From HK1 sp965215295 (GTDB lineage: Bacteria > Pseudomonadota > Gammaproteobacteria > HK1), in assembly GCA_965215295.1 (NCBI GenBank), contig OZ244045.1:682001-746000 (forward strand): a DNA stretch of 64,000 nucleotides, read 5' to 3'. The notes under the pieces were generated by a model. The model saw nothing but the letters and a program-made list of their open reading frames with translations. It was not told where the DNA came from and ran no database searches. Shown piece after piece: positions 50,577 through 64,000 of the stretch (position 1 is the stretch's first letter; each line of letters starts with the position of its first letter). The translations under genes and the position numbers were made by a program.

Positions 50577-52511
50577 ATGGGCAAGATCATCGGCATCGAC
50601 CTGGGCACCACGAATTCGTGCGTGGCGGTCATGGAAGGAGACGCGGCGAGAGTCCTCGAGAACAGCGAGGGCGATCGGACGACACCATCGGTGGTCGCGT
50701 TCACGCAGGACGACGAGGTGCTGGTGGGGCAGTCGGCCAAGCGTCAGGCGGTGACCAACCCGCAGAACACCCTGTTCGCGATCAAGCGCCTGATCGGGCG
50801 CCGGTTCAAGGACGAGGTGGTGCAGCGGGACGCGGGGATGGTGCCGTACCGGATCGTCGGCGCGGACAACGGCGACGCGTGGATCGAGGCCAAGGACAAG
50901 CGGATGGCGCCGCCGGAGATCTCCGCGCGGGTGCTGCAGAAGATGAAGAAGACGGCGGATGACTACCTCAACGAGGACGTGAAGGAGGCGGTCATCACCG
51001 TGCCGGCCTACTTCAACGACTCGCAGCGCCAGGCGACGAAGGACGCGGGACGCATCGCGGGCCTCGACGTGAAGCGGATCATCAACGAACCGACCGCCGC
51101 CGCGCTCGCGTACGGAATGGACAAGCGCCGCGGAGACTCGAAAATCGCGGTCTACGACCTGGGCGGGGGGACGTTCGACATTTCCATCATCGAGATCGCC
51201 GAGATCGACGGCGAGCACCAGTTCGAGGTGCTGTCGACGAACGGAGACACGTTCCTCGGCGGAGAGGACTTCGACCTGCGGGTGATCGACTACCTCGCCG
51301 ACGAGTTCGGGAAGGAGTCCGGGATCGACCTCCACCGCGACCCGCTCGCGCTGCAGCGGCTGAAGGAAGCGGCGGAGAAGGCGAAGATCGAGCTGTCTTC
51401 GAGCCAGCAGACGGAGGTCAACCTGCCGTACATCACCGCGGACGCGAGCGGTCCGAAGCACCTGAACATGAAGCTCACGCGCGCGAAGCTGGAATCGCTG
51501 GTCGAGGACCTGATCGCGCGCACGACGAGTCCGTGCCGGGTGGCGATGAAGGACGCCGGCGTATCGGGCTCGGACATCACGGACGTGATCCTGGTCGGCG
51601 GCCAGACGCGCATGCCGAAGGTGCAGGAGATGGTGAAGTCCATCTTCGGAAAGGAGCCCCGGCGAGACGTGAATCCGGACGAGGCGGTGGCGGTCGGCGC
51701 GGCGATCCAGGCCGGAGTGCTGGCCGGGGACGTGAAGGACGTGCTGCTCCTCGACGTGACGCCGCTGTCGCTGGGGATCGAGACCCTCGGCGGGGTGATG
51801 ACGAAGCTCATCGAGAAGAACACCACGATCCCGACGAAGCACTCGCAGGTCTTCTCCACCGCCGAGGACGGCCAGCACGCGGTGACGGTGCACGTGCTGC
51901 AGGGTGAACGCGAGCGGGCCACGGACAGCAAGTCCCTGGGCCGGTTCGACCTGGCCGACATTCCGGCCGCGCCGCGCGGGGTGCCGCAGATCGAGGTGAC
52001 GTTCGACATCGACGCGAACGGAATCCTGAACGTTTCGGCCAAGGACAAGGCGACCGGCAAGGAACAGTCGATCGTGATCCGGGCGTCGTCGGGATTGTCG
52101 GATGACGAGATCGAGCGCATGGTGAAGGATGCCGAGGCGCATGCGGACGAGGATCGCAGGTTCCGCGAGCTGGTGGACGTGAGGAACCAGGCCGACGGCC
52201 TGATCCACGCGACGAAGAAGTCGCTGGGGGAACTCGGCGAGCAGGTCGGCGAGCCGGAGAAGGAAGAGGTCGAATCGGCGATCAAGGCGCTGGAAACGGC
52301 GGTGGCCGGCGACGACAAGGCGGAGATCGAGGCGAAGATGCAGACACTCGTCGAGCTCTCCGGCAAGCTCGCCGAACGCGCCCACCGGGAGCCCGGCGAC
52401 GACGCCGGCGGTCCCGCGTCCGGAGACGGTGGCGACGGCGGTTCGGGCACGGCGGGCGCCGATGACGTGGTGGACGCCGAGTTCGAGGAAGTCCGCGACG
52501 ATCGCCACTGA
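50577..52511 (+). CDS. dnaK: molecular chaperone DnaK
   Basis: A 644-residue Hsp70. The start MGKIIGIDLGTTNSCVAVM has ggagg about 10 bases upstream. The nucleotide-binding domain has AVITVPAYFNDSQRQATKDAG, NEPTAAALAYG, YDLGGGTFDIS and VILVGGQTRMPKVQ. The linker is VLLLDVTPLSLG, followed by the substrate-binding domain with the PRGVPQIEVTFDIDANGILNVSAKDK motif. It ends EFEEVRDDRH, close to the usual EEVKDDK tail. The length is normal. Confidence 0.98.
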   Translation: MGKIIGIDLGTTNSCVAVMEGDAARVLENSEGDRTTPSVVAFTQDDEVLVGQSAKRQAVTNPQNTLFAIKRLIGRRFKDEVVQRDAGMVPYRIVGADNGDAWIEAKDKRMAPPEISARVLQKMKKTADDYLNEDVKEAVITVPAYFNDSQRQATKDAGRIAGLDVKRIINEPTAAALAYGMDKRRGDSKIAVYDLGGGTFDISIIEIAEIDGEHQFEVLSTNGDTFLGGEDFDLRVIDYLADEFGKESGIDLHRDPLALQRLKEAAEKAKIELSSSQQTEVNLPYITADASGPKHLNMKLTRAKLESLVEDLIARTTSPCRVAMKDAGVSGSDITDVILVGGQTRMPKVQEMVKSIFGKEPRRDVNPDEAVAVGAAIQAGVLAGDVKDVLLLDVTPLSLGIETLGGVMTKLIEKNTTIPTKHSQVFSTAEDGQHAVTVHVLQGERERATDSKSLGRFDLADIPAAPRGVPQIEVTFDIDANGILNVSAKDKATGKEQSIVIRASSGLSDDEIERMVKDAEAHADEDRRFRELVDVRNQADGLIHATKKSLGELGEQVGEPEKEEVESAIKALETAVAGDDKAEIEAKMQTLVELSGKLAERAHREPGDDAGGPASGDGGDGGSGTAGADDVVDAEFEEVRDDRH

Positions 52512-52518
52512 GCCGGCC

Positions 52519-52543
52519 GCGCGCCGCCCGGGGGGTGGCGCGC
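52519..52543 (+). terminator. GC hairpin between dnaK and dnaJ, possible attenuator
   Basis: GCGCGCC (52519-52525) can pair with GGCGCGC (52537-52543) around an 11-base loop, 8 bases after the dnaK stop. There is no T run, so if functional it would be an attenuator or mRNA-stability element rather than a strong terminator. Confidence 0.35.
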
Positions 52544-52665
52544 ACCCGCGGGACACCCCCCGCCGTGGCGGGCACGGGGAAGGCGGAACATTCGGCGCCA
52601 GGATTCGGAGCCCCGCCCGGTGGTTCGAGTTCCGGTGCGGGGCAGACGGCTGGCGGCGGTGACGC

Positions 52666-53784
52666 ATGGCGAAGCGGGACTACTACGAGGTGCTGGGCGT
52701 GTCCCGCGATGCCGGGGACGCCGAACTCAAGAAGGCCTATCGCCGCTTGGCGATGAAGTTCCACCCCGATCGGAATTCCGACGACGCCGGTGCGGAGGAG
52801 AAGTTCAAGGAGGCGAAGGAAGCCTACGACGTACTCTCCGACCAGCGGAAGCGCGCGGCCTACGACCAGTTCGGCCATGCCGGAGTGGAACCGGGCGGCG
52901 GCGGCTTTTCGAGCGGCGCCGGATTTCGCGACATCTTCGACGAGGTCTTCGGCGACATCTTCGGTGATCGGGGCGGCGGGCGCCGCGTCTACCGCGGCGC
53001 CGACCTCCGCTACGAGCTGGAGCTCGGGCTCGAGGAGGCGGTGGCGGGGACGAAGTCCCGGGTCCGCTTCCCCTGCGACGCCGTTTGCGAGGCTTGCACC
53101 GGAACGGGCGCGGCGCCCGGGACGTCGGCCTCGGCCTGCGGGCCGTGCGGCGGTCTGGGGCAGGTCCGCGTCCAGCAGGGGTTCTTCTCGATCCAGCAGA
53201 CATGCCCCCGCTGCCACGGCGCGGGGACCGTCATCACCGACCCGTGCGGCGAATGCCGGGGCCGCGGCAAGGTTCGGCGCGAGAAGACGCTGTCGGTCAC
53301 CATTCCGCCCGGTGTGGATACCGGAGACCGGATCCGGGTGGGTGGCGAGGGGCAGCCGGGCGAGCGGGGCGGACCGCCGGGCGATCTCTACGTCGAAGTT
53401 CTGGTGCGCGCGCACCCCATCTTCGTGCGCGACGGCGCGAACCTGTTCTGCGAGGTGCCGATCGGGTTCGCGATGGCCGCACTCGGCGGCGAGCTGGAGG
53501 TGCCGACCCTCGAAGGGCGCGTCAGTCTGAAGGTGCCTCCCGAGACCCAGACCGGACGCCTGTTCAGGTTGCGGGGCAGGGGGGCGCGAACCGCGCGCGA
53601 CCCCGGACCGGGCGACCTCGTCTGCAAGGTGACGGTGGAGACGCCGGTGAACCTGAGCAAGCGCCAGAAGGAGCTGCTGGACGAGCTCGACGAATCGATG
53701 AAAGACAGCCGAAAGACGCATGCTCCGAGGGCGACGTCATGGTTCGGCGCCGTCAGGGAGTTCTTCGAGGGCCTCAGGGCCTGA
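52666..53784 (+). CDS. dnaJ: chaperone protein DnaJ
   Basis: A 372-residue Hsp40. The J domain is MAKRDYYEVLGVSRDAG with the HPD triplet in KFHPDRN. A G/F-rich region follows (GVEPGGGGFSSGAG). Four zinc-finger repeats come next: CEACTGTG, CGPCGGLG, CPRCHGAG and CGECRGRG. The C-terminal substrate-binding domains end KRQKELLDELDESMKDS. All cysteines are present. It follows dnaK in the heat-shock operon. dapB begins 11 bases after its stop. Confidence 0.98.
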   Translation: MAKRDYYEVLGVSRDAGDAELKKAYRRLAMKFHPDRNSDDAGAEEKFKEAKEAYDVLSDQRKRAAYDQFGHAGVEPGGGGFSSGAGFRDIFDEVFGDIFGDRGGGRRVYRGADLRYELELGLEEAVAGTKSRVRFPCDAVCEACTGTGAAPGTSASACGPCGGLGQVRVQQGFFSIQQTCPRCHGAGTVITDPCGECRGRGKVRREKTLSVTIPPGVDTGDRIRVGGEGQPGERGGPPGDLYVEVLVRAHPIFVRDGANLFCEVPIGFAMAALGGELEVPTLEGRVSLKVPPETQTGRLFRLRGRGARTARDPGPGDLVCKVTVETPVNLSKRQKELLDELDESMKDSRKTHAPRATSWFGAVREFFEGLRA

Positions 53785-53795
53785 CCGGAGGAGAC

Positions 53796-54617
53796 ATGGA
53801 TTCGAGCGCGAACGGAATCTCCGTTGCCGTCGTCGGAGCAGCCGGAAGAATGGGGCGGACGCTGGTGCGGACGGTGCACGCCGAGGCGGGCATGTCCGTT
53901 GCGGCCGCCGTCGAGCGCGGGGACCACCCCGACGCCGGGGCGGACGCCGGGGCGGTGGCCGGCATCGGCGCGATCGGCGTGGCGATCGGGGACTCTCTCG
54001 AGCGCGCCCTCGCCATCAGTGACGTCTGCATCGACTTCACCCTGCCGGGACCGACCATGGAACACGCAAGGGCGTGCCGGTCGAAGGGCCGGGCGATGGT
54101 CGTCGGCACCACGGGCCTGTCTCCGGACCAGCGCGCGGTCATCGAGGACGCCGCGCGCGATATCGCGATCGTGCATGCCCCGAACATGAGCGTCGGCGTC
54201 AATCTCTGCTTCAAGCTCCTCGATGTCGCGGCGCGCGCACTCGGCGACACCGTGGACGTCGAGATCATCGAGGCGCATCACCGGAACAAGGTCGACGCGC
54301 CTTCGGGGACCGCGATGCGGATGGGCGACATCATCGCCGCCGCGCTCGGCCGCAACCTCGCCGACTGCGCGGTCTACGGACGCGAAGGCCACACCGGCGT
54401 CCGCGGCCGCAAGACCATCGGCTTCGGGACCATTCGCGCCGGTGACATCGTCGGCGAACACACCGTGATGTTCGCCGGGGAAGGGGAGCGCATCGAGTTG
54501 ACGCATCGAGGGACGAGCCGGGCGAACTTCGCGGCGGGTGCGGTGCGGGCGGCGGCCTGGACCGTGCGGCAACCGCCGGGCCTGTACGACATGCAGGACG
54601 TCCTCGGTCTGCGTTGA
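53796..54617 (+). CDS. dapB: 4-hydroxy-tetrahydrodipicolinate reductase
   Basis: A 273-residue enzyme of lysine and meso-diaminopimelate synthesis. The NAD(P)-binding motif is VAVVGAAGRMGRTLVR, the catalytic region is EIIEAHHRNKVDAPSGTAMRM, and VYGREGHTGVRGRKTIGFGTIRAGDIVGEH follows. The ATG at 53796 has a clear ggagga upstream. Its TGA overlaps the carA ATG by one base, which indicates coupling. Confidence 0.97.
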   Translation: MDSSANGISVAVVGAAGRMGRTLVRTVHAEAGMSVAAAVERGDHPDAGADAGAVAGIGAIGVAIGDSLERALAISDVCIDFTLPGPTMEHARACRSKGRAMVVGTTGLSPDQRAVIEDAARDIAIVHAPNMSVGVNLCFKLLDVAARALGDTVDVEIIEAHHRNKVDAPSGTAMRMGDIIAAALGRNLADCAVYGREGHTGVRGRKTIGFGTIRAGDIVGEHTVMFAGEGERIELTHRGTSRANFAAGAVRAAAWTVRQPPGLYDMQDVLGLR

Positions 54618-55756
54618 TGAACGACGGAACCCCGGCCCTCCTCGCGCTCGAAGACGGCAGCCTGTTCCCCGGCTGCGCCATCGGCGCCAGCGGCATGGCG
54701 ACGGGCGAGGTCGTGTTCAATACCTCGATGACCGGATACCAGGAGATCCTCACCGATCCCTCGTACTGCCGGCAGATCGTGGTGTTGACGCACCCCCACG
54801 TCGGCAATGTCGGGACCAACCCCGAGGACGAGGAGAGCCGGCGGGCGTTCGCGAGCGGACTCGTGGTGCGCGACGTTCCCGCGCGGGCAAGCAACTGGCG
54901 GTCACGGTCGCCGCTGGGTGACTGTCTCGAACGCCACGGGTTGGTCGGCCTCGCCGGAATCGATACCCGCCGGCTGACGCGGCTGCTGCGCGAGAAGGGC
55001 GCCCTGGCCGGAACCATCGTCGCGGGAACCGGGATCGATGCGCAGGCGGCCGTTGCCGAAGCGCGCGCCTTTCCCGGGCTTGCGGGCATGGACCTCGCCC
55101 GGGAGGTCAGCATCGAACAGCCTTGTGAATGGACGTCGGGAGCGTGGACCGGTGACCGTGGCTTCGCCGTTCCGGATGCGTTGCCATGGCGGGTGGTCGC
55201 GTACGACTTCGGGGTCAAGCGCAACATCCTGCGCACCCTCGTCTCCCGGGGTTGCCGGGTCGAGGTGGTGCCCGCGCGGACCCCGGCCCGGGAGGTCCTG
55301 TCCCGGGCGCCGCACGGGGTGTTCCTCTCCAACGGCCCGGGCGATCCGGAGCCCTGCGGCTACGCCATCGACGCGGTTGGAGAGCTGCTGGAGCGAGCCG
55401 TGCCCATCTTCGGCATCTGTCTCGGCCACCAGTTGCTCGCGCTCGCCAGCGGCGCGAAGACGACGAAGATGAAGTTCGGCCATCACGGGGCGAACCATCC
55501 GGTGGCGCACCTTGAAACCGGCCGCGTCCTCATCACCAGCCAGAACCATGGATTCGCCGTGGACGAATCGAGCCTTCCCGGAAACCTCGTGGTCACCCAC
55601 CGATCGCTGTTCGACGGCACCATTCAGGGGCTGCGCCGAACCGACGCGCCGGCCTTCGGTTTCCAGGGCCACCCGGAGGCGAGTCCCGGGCCGCACGATC
55701 CCGGGTACCTGTTCGACCGGTTCGTGGAGATGATGGCGGCGCGCGCGATGCCGTGA
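54617..55756 (+). CDS. carA: carbamoyl phosphate synthase small subunit
   Basis: A 379-residue glutaminase that supplies ammonia to CarB for arginine and pyrimidine synthesis. The N-terminal domain has NTSMTGYQEILTDPSY and LTHPHVGNVGTNPEDEES. The C-terminal class I amidotransferase has VFLSNGPGDPEP, the nucleophile Cys in FGICLGHQLLALA and the His-Glu in FQGHPEASPGPHD. The ATG overlaps the dapB stop. Confidence 0.97.
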   Translation: MNDGTPALLALEDGSLFPGCAIGASGMATGEVVFNTSMTGYQEILTDPSYCRQIVVLTHPHVGNVGTNPEDEESRRAFASGLVVRDVPARASNWRSRSPLGDCLERHGLVGLAGIDTRRLTRLLREKGALAGTIVAGTGIDAQAAVAEARAFPGLAGMDLAREVSIEQPCEWTSGAWTGDRGFAVPDALPWRVVAYDFGVKRNILRTLVSRGCRVEVVPARTPAREVLSRAPHGVFLSNGPGDPEPCGYAIDAVGELLERAVPIFGICLGHQLLALASGAKTTKMKFGHHGANHPVAHLETGRVLITSQNHGFAVDESSLPGNLVVTHRSLFDGTIQGLRRTDAPAFGFQGHPEASPGPHDPGYLFDRFVEMMAARAMP

Positions 55757-55965
55757 CCCGCATGGTCCGGGCCTGAACCTCCGGGCGGGACACCGGACAG
55801 GGCGGGGCGGATCCGGACGCGATCGAGCCGGGACGGGGAATACGCGGTGACGGGCACGAGCAACGAGCGGGCGGCCACCGTTCCATCCGGTCGTCCGGCC
55901 TCGAAATCCGGACGCGGACGGAGTGCCCGAGCCGGGCGGCATGCTTCCGACGGGAGACCAATGCG

Positions 55966-59186
<3,221 letters not shown>

Positions 59187-59190
<4 letters not shown>

Positions 59191-59663
59191 ACCGGCGTCC
59201 GTTGACGAAGGACGGAGCCCTCAGGCTTCGCGGCGAGCTGCAGGAGCTCAAGTCGCACGCGCGGCCGAAGATCATCCGCGCGATTGCGGAGGCGCGGGCG
59301 CACGGGGACCTTCGCGAGAACGCCGAGTACCACGCGGCGAAGGAGCAGCAGGGCTTCATAGAGGGACGGATCGCGGAAATCGAGGGGTGGCTCGGCACGG
59401 CGGACATCATCGATCCCGGTACGGTCGACGGCGGCGGGCGGGTGGTGTTCGGGGCGATGGTCGAGCTCGTGCGGCTTTCGACCGGCGCGGAGGCGCGGTA
59501 CCGGATCGTCGGTGACGTGGAGGCCGATATCGGCCAGGGACTCATCTCGATCAGCTCGCCGCTCGCCCGTGCCCTGATCGGCAAGGAAGAAGGCGAAACC
59601 GTCACCGTCGCCGCCCCGGACGGAGAGATCGAGTACGAAATCCTCTCCGTCGAGTACGGCTGA
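59187..59663 (+). CDS. greA: transcription elongation factor GreA
   Basis: A 158-residue factor that stimulates RNA polymerase to cleave backtracked transcripts. The N-terminal coiled coil is PLTKDGALRLRGELQELKS, with the tip motif HGDLRENAEYHAAKEQQGFIEGRIAEIE. The C-terminal FKBP-like domain has YRIVGDVEADIGQGLISISSPLARALIGKEEGE. The GTG start overlaps the carB stop, a linkage common in gammaproteobacteria. Confidence 0.97.
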
Positions 59664-59762
59664 CGGGGTCGCGGTTCCGTCCACCGGCACGGGGCCGCGG
59701 AACCCGGAGATGGGAGCCGTCCGGAAACACGCGCCGGCGGGCGGCATCCCGGAGGGCCGGCC

Positions 59763-60431
59763 GTGACGCGCAAGGGCGGAGCCTGGCGGCGCCAGCGTGA
59801 CGACGATCCGTTCGTCCGGGAAGCGCGCCGGCGCGGGCTGCGTTCGCGGGCCGCGCTCAAGCTCGAGGCAATCGACGATCGGGATCGCCTGTTCGGCGGC
59901 GCGCGGGTGGTGGTCGACCTCGGCGCGGCACCGGGTGGATGGTCCCAGATCGCACACCGCAAGCTCTCTCCCGGCGGCCGGATCGTGGCCCTCGACATCC
60001 TGGAAATGGAGCCGCTCGCCGGGGTGGAGTTCATGCGGGGGGACTTCCGGCGCGCGGAGGTGGTCGAGCGGGTGGAGGCGTGCGTCGGCCGGCGGGCGGT
60101 CGACCTTGTAATGTCGGACATGGCGCCCAATCTGAGTGGTGTGAAGGCGAACGATCAGTCGCGCTGGCGCGAGCTCGCGGACTCCGCCGCGAGTTTCGCG
60201 GTCCGCGTGCTGAAGCACGACGGCGTCTTCCTGGTGAAGCTGTTCCAGGGAGAGGAGACGGCGGCGTATCTGCGAACGCTGCGCGAACTCTTTGCAAGCG
60301 TCGCGGTCCGAAAACCGGAAGCGTCCAGAAAGCGCTCCAGCGAGGCCTACGCCCTTGCACGCGGTTCGAGGCACCACGTCGCGGCGAGCCGGACGGCCCG
60401 GACGGACGACGCCCGGACAGTTGGGGTATAG
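59763..60431 (+). CDS. rlmE: 23S rRNA 2'-O-ribose methyltransferase RlmE
   Basis: A 222-residue heat-shock methyltransferase (RrmJ/FtsJ) that modifies U2552. The Lys of the K-D-K-E site is in SRAALKLEAID. The SAM motif is VVDLGAAPGGWSQIA, the Asp is in VMSDMAPNLSG, and the second Lys is in VFLVKLFQG. The start is GTG. Its C terminus has about 12 extra polar residues. It directly precedes ftsH, as in E. coli. The usual yhbY gene between greA and rlmE is absent. Confidence 0.96.
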   Translation: MTRKGGAWRRQRDDDPFVREARRRGLRSRAALKLEAIDDRDRLFGGARVVVDLGAAPGGWSQIAHRKLSPGGRIVALDILEMEPLAGVEFMRGDFRRAEVVERVEACVGRRAVDLVMSDMAPNLSGVKANDQSRWRELADSAASFAVRVLKHDGVFLVKLFQGEETAAYLRTLRELFASVAVRKPEASRKRSSEAYALARGSRHHVAASRTARTDDARTVGV

Positions 60432-60432
60432 T
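60427..60432 (+). promoter_or_regulatory. candidate -10 element for ftsH
   Basis: TATAGT overlaps the rlmE stop codon and lies about 110 bases before ftsH. No convincing -35 is seen, so it could be an activator- or heat-shock-dependent promoter, or chance. Confidence 0.3.
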
Positions 60433-60542
60433 GTCGTGCCGGTTCGATACATGTGTCCGTCCGGGACGTCCCCGGGTATCGCCGGGACCGGAACAACGCC
60501 CGGATCCCACCAGAGCAGCGGCCCACGCCGCAAGCACCGACA

Positions 60543-62480
<1,938 letters not shown>

Positions 62481-62650
62481 CGAACCGCACGGCACACCGT
62501 TCCGTCACCGGTTCATTCTCCCGTCCCGGCCGATGAGAGGTCATGGTCCGGCTGGTGATCCGGCCCCCGAATCGGCCGGCCCCGTGGTGGGCCCCGGCCA
62601 CCGCAGGCGGTCCCGTCCTGCGACCCCGTCGATGGAGCGATGGCGGACCG

Positions 62651-64000
62651 ATGGCTGAGACAAGGAAATACTTCGGCACCGACGGGATCCGCGGAGAGGT
62701 CGGCAAGCCTCCGATCACCGAGGAATTCTTCCTCAAGCTCGGCTGGGCGGCCGGCACCGTGCTGGCCGGCGGGAGGCGTGGAAAAGTCGTCATCGGCAGG
62801 GACACGCGGGTCTCGGGCCGCAAGTTCGAGTCCGCGCTGGAGGCCGGGCTTGCCGCGGCCGGAACGGACCCGGTGCTGTCCGGAACGCTGCCGACCCCCG
62901 CGGTCGCCTACCTGACCCGCATCCTGCGCGCGGCGGGGGGAATCGTCGTCAGCGCCTCCCACAACCCCCATACCGACAACGGCGCCAAGTTCTTCACCAG
63001 GGGTGGGGGCAAGATGTCCGACCAGGCCGAGCACGCGATCGAAGCGGCGCTCGACTCGACGATGCCGGCGGCGAGGGGCGCCGATATCGGCAGGGCGGTC
63101 CGGATCGACGACGCGGCGAGGCGGTACATCGAGTTCTGCAAGAGCACCGTACCGCCCGGACTGACGCTCCGGGGACTGCGGATCGTCGTCGACTGCGCCC
63201 ACGGCGCAACCTGCCACATCGCCCCGAGCGTGTTCTCGGAGCTCGGTGCCGAGGTGGTGCCGATCGGATGCGCCCCCGACGGGTTGAACATCAACGACGG
63301 CTTCGGTCCGCTGGCGCCGGGCGCGTTGCGGGATACGGTCCTGGAGCGCCGCGCGGACCTCGGCATCGCATTCGACGGCGACGGCGACCGGGTGGCGATG
63401 GTCGATTCGCAAGGGGAGGTCGTGGACGGAGACGAGATCCTCTTCATCATCGCCGAGGACCGCCATGCCCGCGGACGGCTCAACGGGTCGGTGGTCGGCA
63501 CCGTGATGACGAATCGCGGACTCGAGATGGCGTTGCGCTCACGCGGGATCGAGCTGCACCGCGCGCAGGTCGGCGACCGCCACGTGCTCGAGCTGATGCA
63601 CGAGCACGGGTGCGTGGTGGGCGGCGAATCCTCGGGACACGTCGTCTGCCTCGATCGCACCACCACCGGGGACGGAATCGTCTCCGCCCTCCAGGTCCTC
63701 CATGCCCTGGTCCGATCCGGCCGTACCCTTTGCGAGGCCAGACGGGGCATGTCCAGGTATCCGCAGGCGCTTCGCAACGTACGGCTCCGGAACGGCGTCG
63801 ATCTCGAATCGGATCGCTCCCTCCGGGACGCGGTCGCGGCGGCGGAGGCGGCACTCGGCACGGATGGACGGGTGCTGCTGCGGCGATCGGGCACGGAGCC
63901 GGTGGTGCGCATCATGGTCGAGAGCTCCTCGCGGGCCGAGGTGGAGCAGATCGCCGATCGGATTACCGAGACGGTCTCGGAGGCGGTCTCGGCCGCGGCG
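62651..64000 (+). CDS. glmM: phosphoglucosamine mutase, cut by the window end
   Basis: At least 450 residues; the frame is open to the last base. It converts glucosamine-6-phosphate to glucosamine-1-phosphate for cell wall synthesis. It starts MAETRKYFGTDGIRGEVG. The active-site Ser is in VVSASHNPHTDNGAKFF, the metal loop is AFDGDGDRVAMVD, the sugar loop is GGESSGHVV, and the phosphate-binding RRSGTEPVVRIMVE lies near the end. The family length of about 445-455 means nearly all of it is here. Confidence 0.96.
   Translation, partial: MAETRKYFGTDGIRGEVGKPPITEEFFLKLGWAAGTVLAGGRRGKVVIGRDTRVSGRKFESALEAGLAAAGTDPVLSGTLPTPAVAYLTRILRAAGGIVVSASHNPHTDNGAKFFTRGGGKMSDQAEHAIEAALDSTMPAARGADIGRAVRIDDAARRYIEFCKSTVPPGLTLRGLRIVVDCAHGATCHIAPSVFSELGAEVVPIGCAPDGLNINDGFGPLAPGALRDTVLERRADLGIAFDGDGDRVAMVDSQGEVVDGDEILFIIAEDRHARGRLNGSVVGTVMTNRGLEMALRSRGIELHRAQVGDRHVLELMHEHGCVVGGESSGHVVCLDRTTTGDGIVSALQVLHALVRSGRTLCEARRGMSRYPQALRNVRLRNGVDLESDRSLRDAVAAAEAALGTDGRVLLRRSGTEPVVRIMVESSSRAEVEQIADRITETVSEAVSAAA

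Overview
This 64 kb window is a high-GC chromosome segment. The gene order and the proteins point to a gammaproteobacterium. The strongest evidence is two blocks of conserved synteny, smpB-ratA-rnfH-bamE-recN-nadK and hrcA-grpE-dnaK-dnaJ-dapB-carA-carB-greA-rlmE-ftsH-glmM. I cannot name a genus. The long calcium-binding-type adhesin and the many short tandem repeats would fit a marine or host-associated lineage, but that is inference.

Layout. Positions 1-2.8 kb hold polyhydroxyalkanoate-related genes: the end of phaB, a small conserved protein, and a PhaC-like protein whose nucleophilic cysteine is replaced by phenylalanine. These are followed by acetyl-CoA synthetase. Positions 4.9-7.3 kb hold an OmpR-type response regulator and its histidine kinase. 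Positions 7.4-10.5 kb are a mixed accessory patch with two AT-rich genes (a winged-helix-like protein and a lipoprotein), an iron alcohol dehydrogenase and a HEPN-type protein. Positions 10.5-20.8 kb carry housekeeping genes: an AI-2E-type permease, nadE, gpmA, a CsaA-like tRNA-binding protein, tolC, pcm, a dynamin-like GTPase, and moaC and moaD, which are divergent. GlnD and the smpB-to-nadK block follow up to 28.6 kb.

Between nadK and hrcA, which are usually close neighbours, lies about 19.5 kb of accessory DNA bounded by a 66-67 bp direct repeat (28692-28758 and 48241-48306). It holds an Rpn-type nuclease gene, remnants of an ISNCY-like transposase and of a second Rpn gene, a 27-base C tract, and one giant gene for a Calx-beta/Ig-like surface protein with a C-terminal outer-membrane barrel. 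A 3412 bp Tn7/Mu-type transposon (43449-46860) splits that gene. It has TG...CA ends and a 5 bp CCAGG target duplication. Removing the transposon and one duplication rejoins the passenger and barrel in frame as a single 4343-residue protein. The transposon's own ATPase gene has an extra C in a C8 run that shifts its 3' end out of frame.

Positions 48.3-64 kb return to conserved genes: heat-shock repressor and chaperones, lysine and carbamoyl phosphate synthesis, transcript cleavage, rRNA methylation, membrane proteolysis, and peptidoglycan precursor synthesis. glmM is cut by the window end.

A second theme is tandem repeats with units of 7-97 bp at about a dozen gene ends and interdomain linkers. 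Many have units divisible by three, and several cross stop codons. No rRNA, tRNA or CRISPR array was found.
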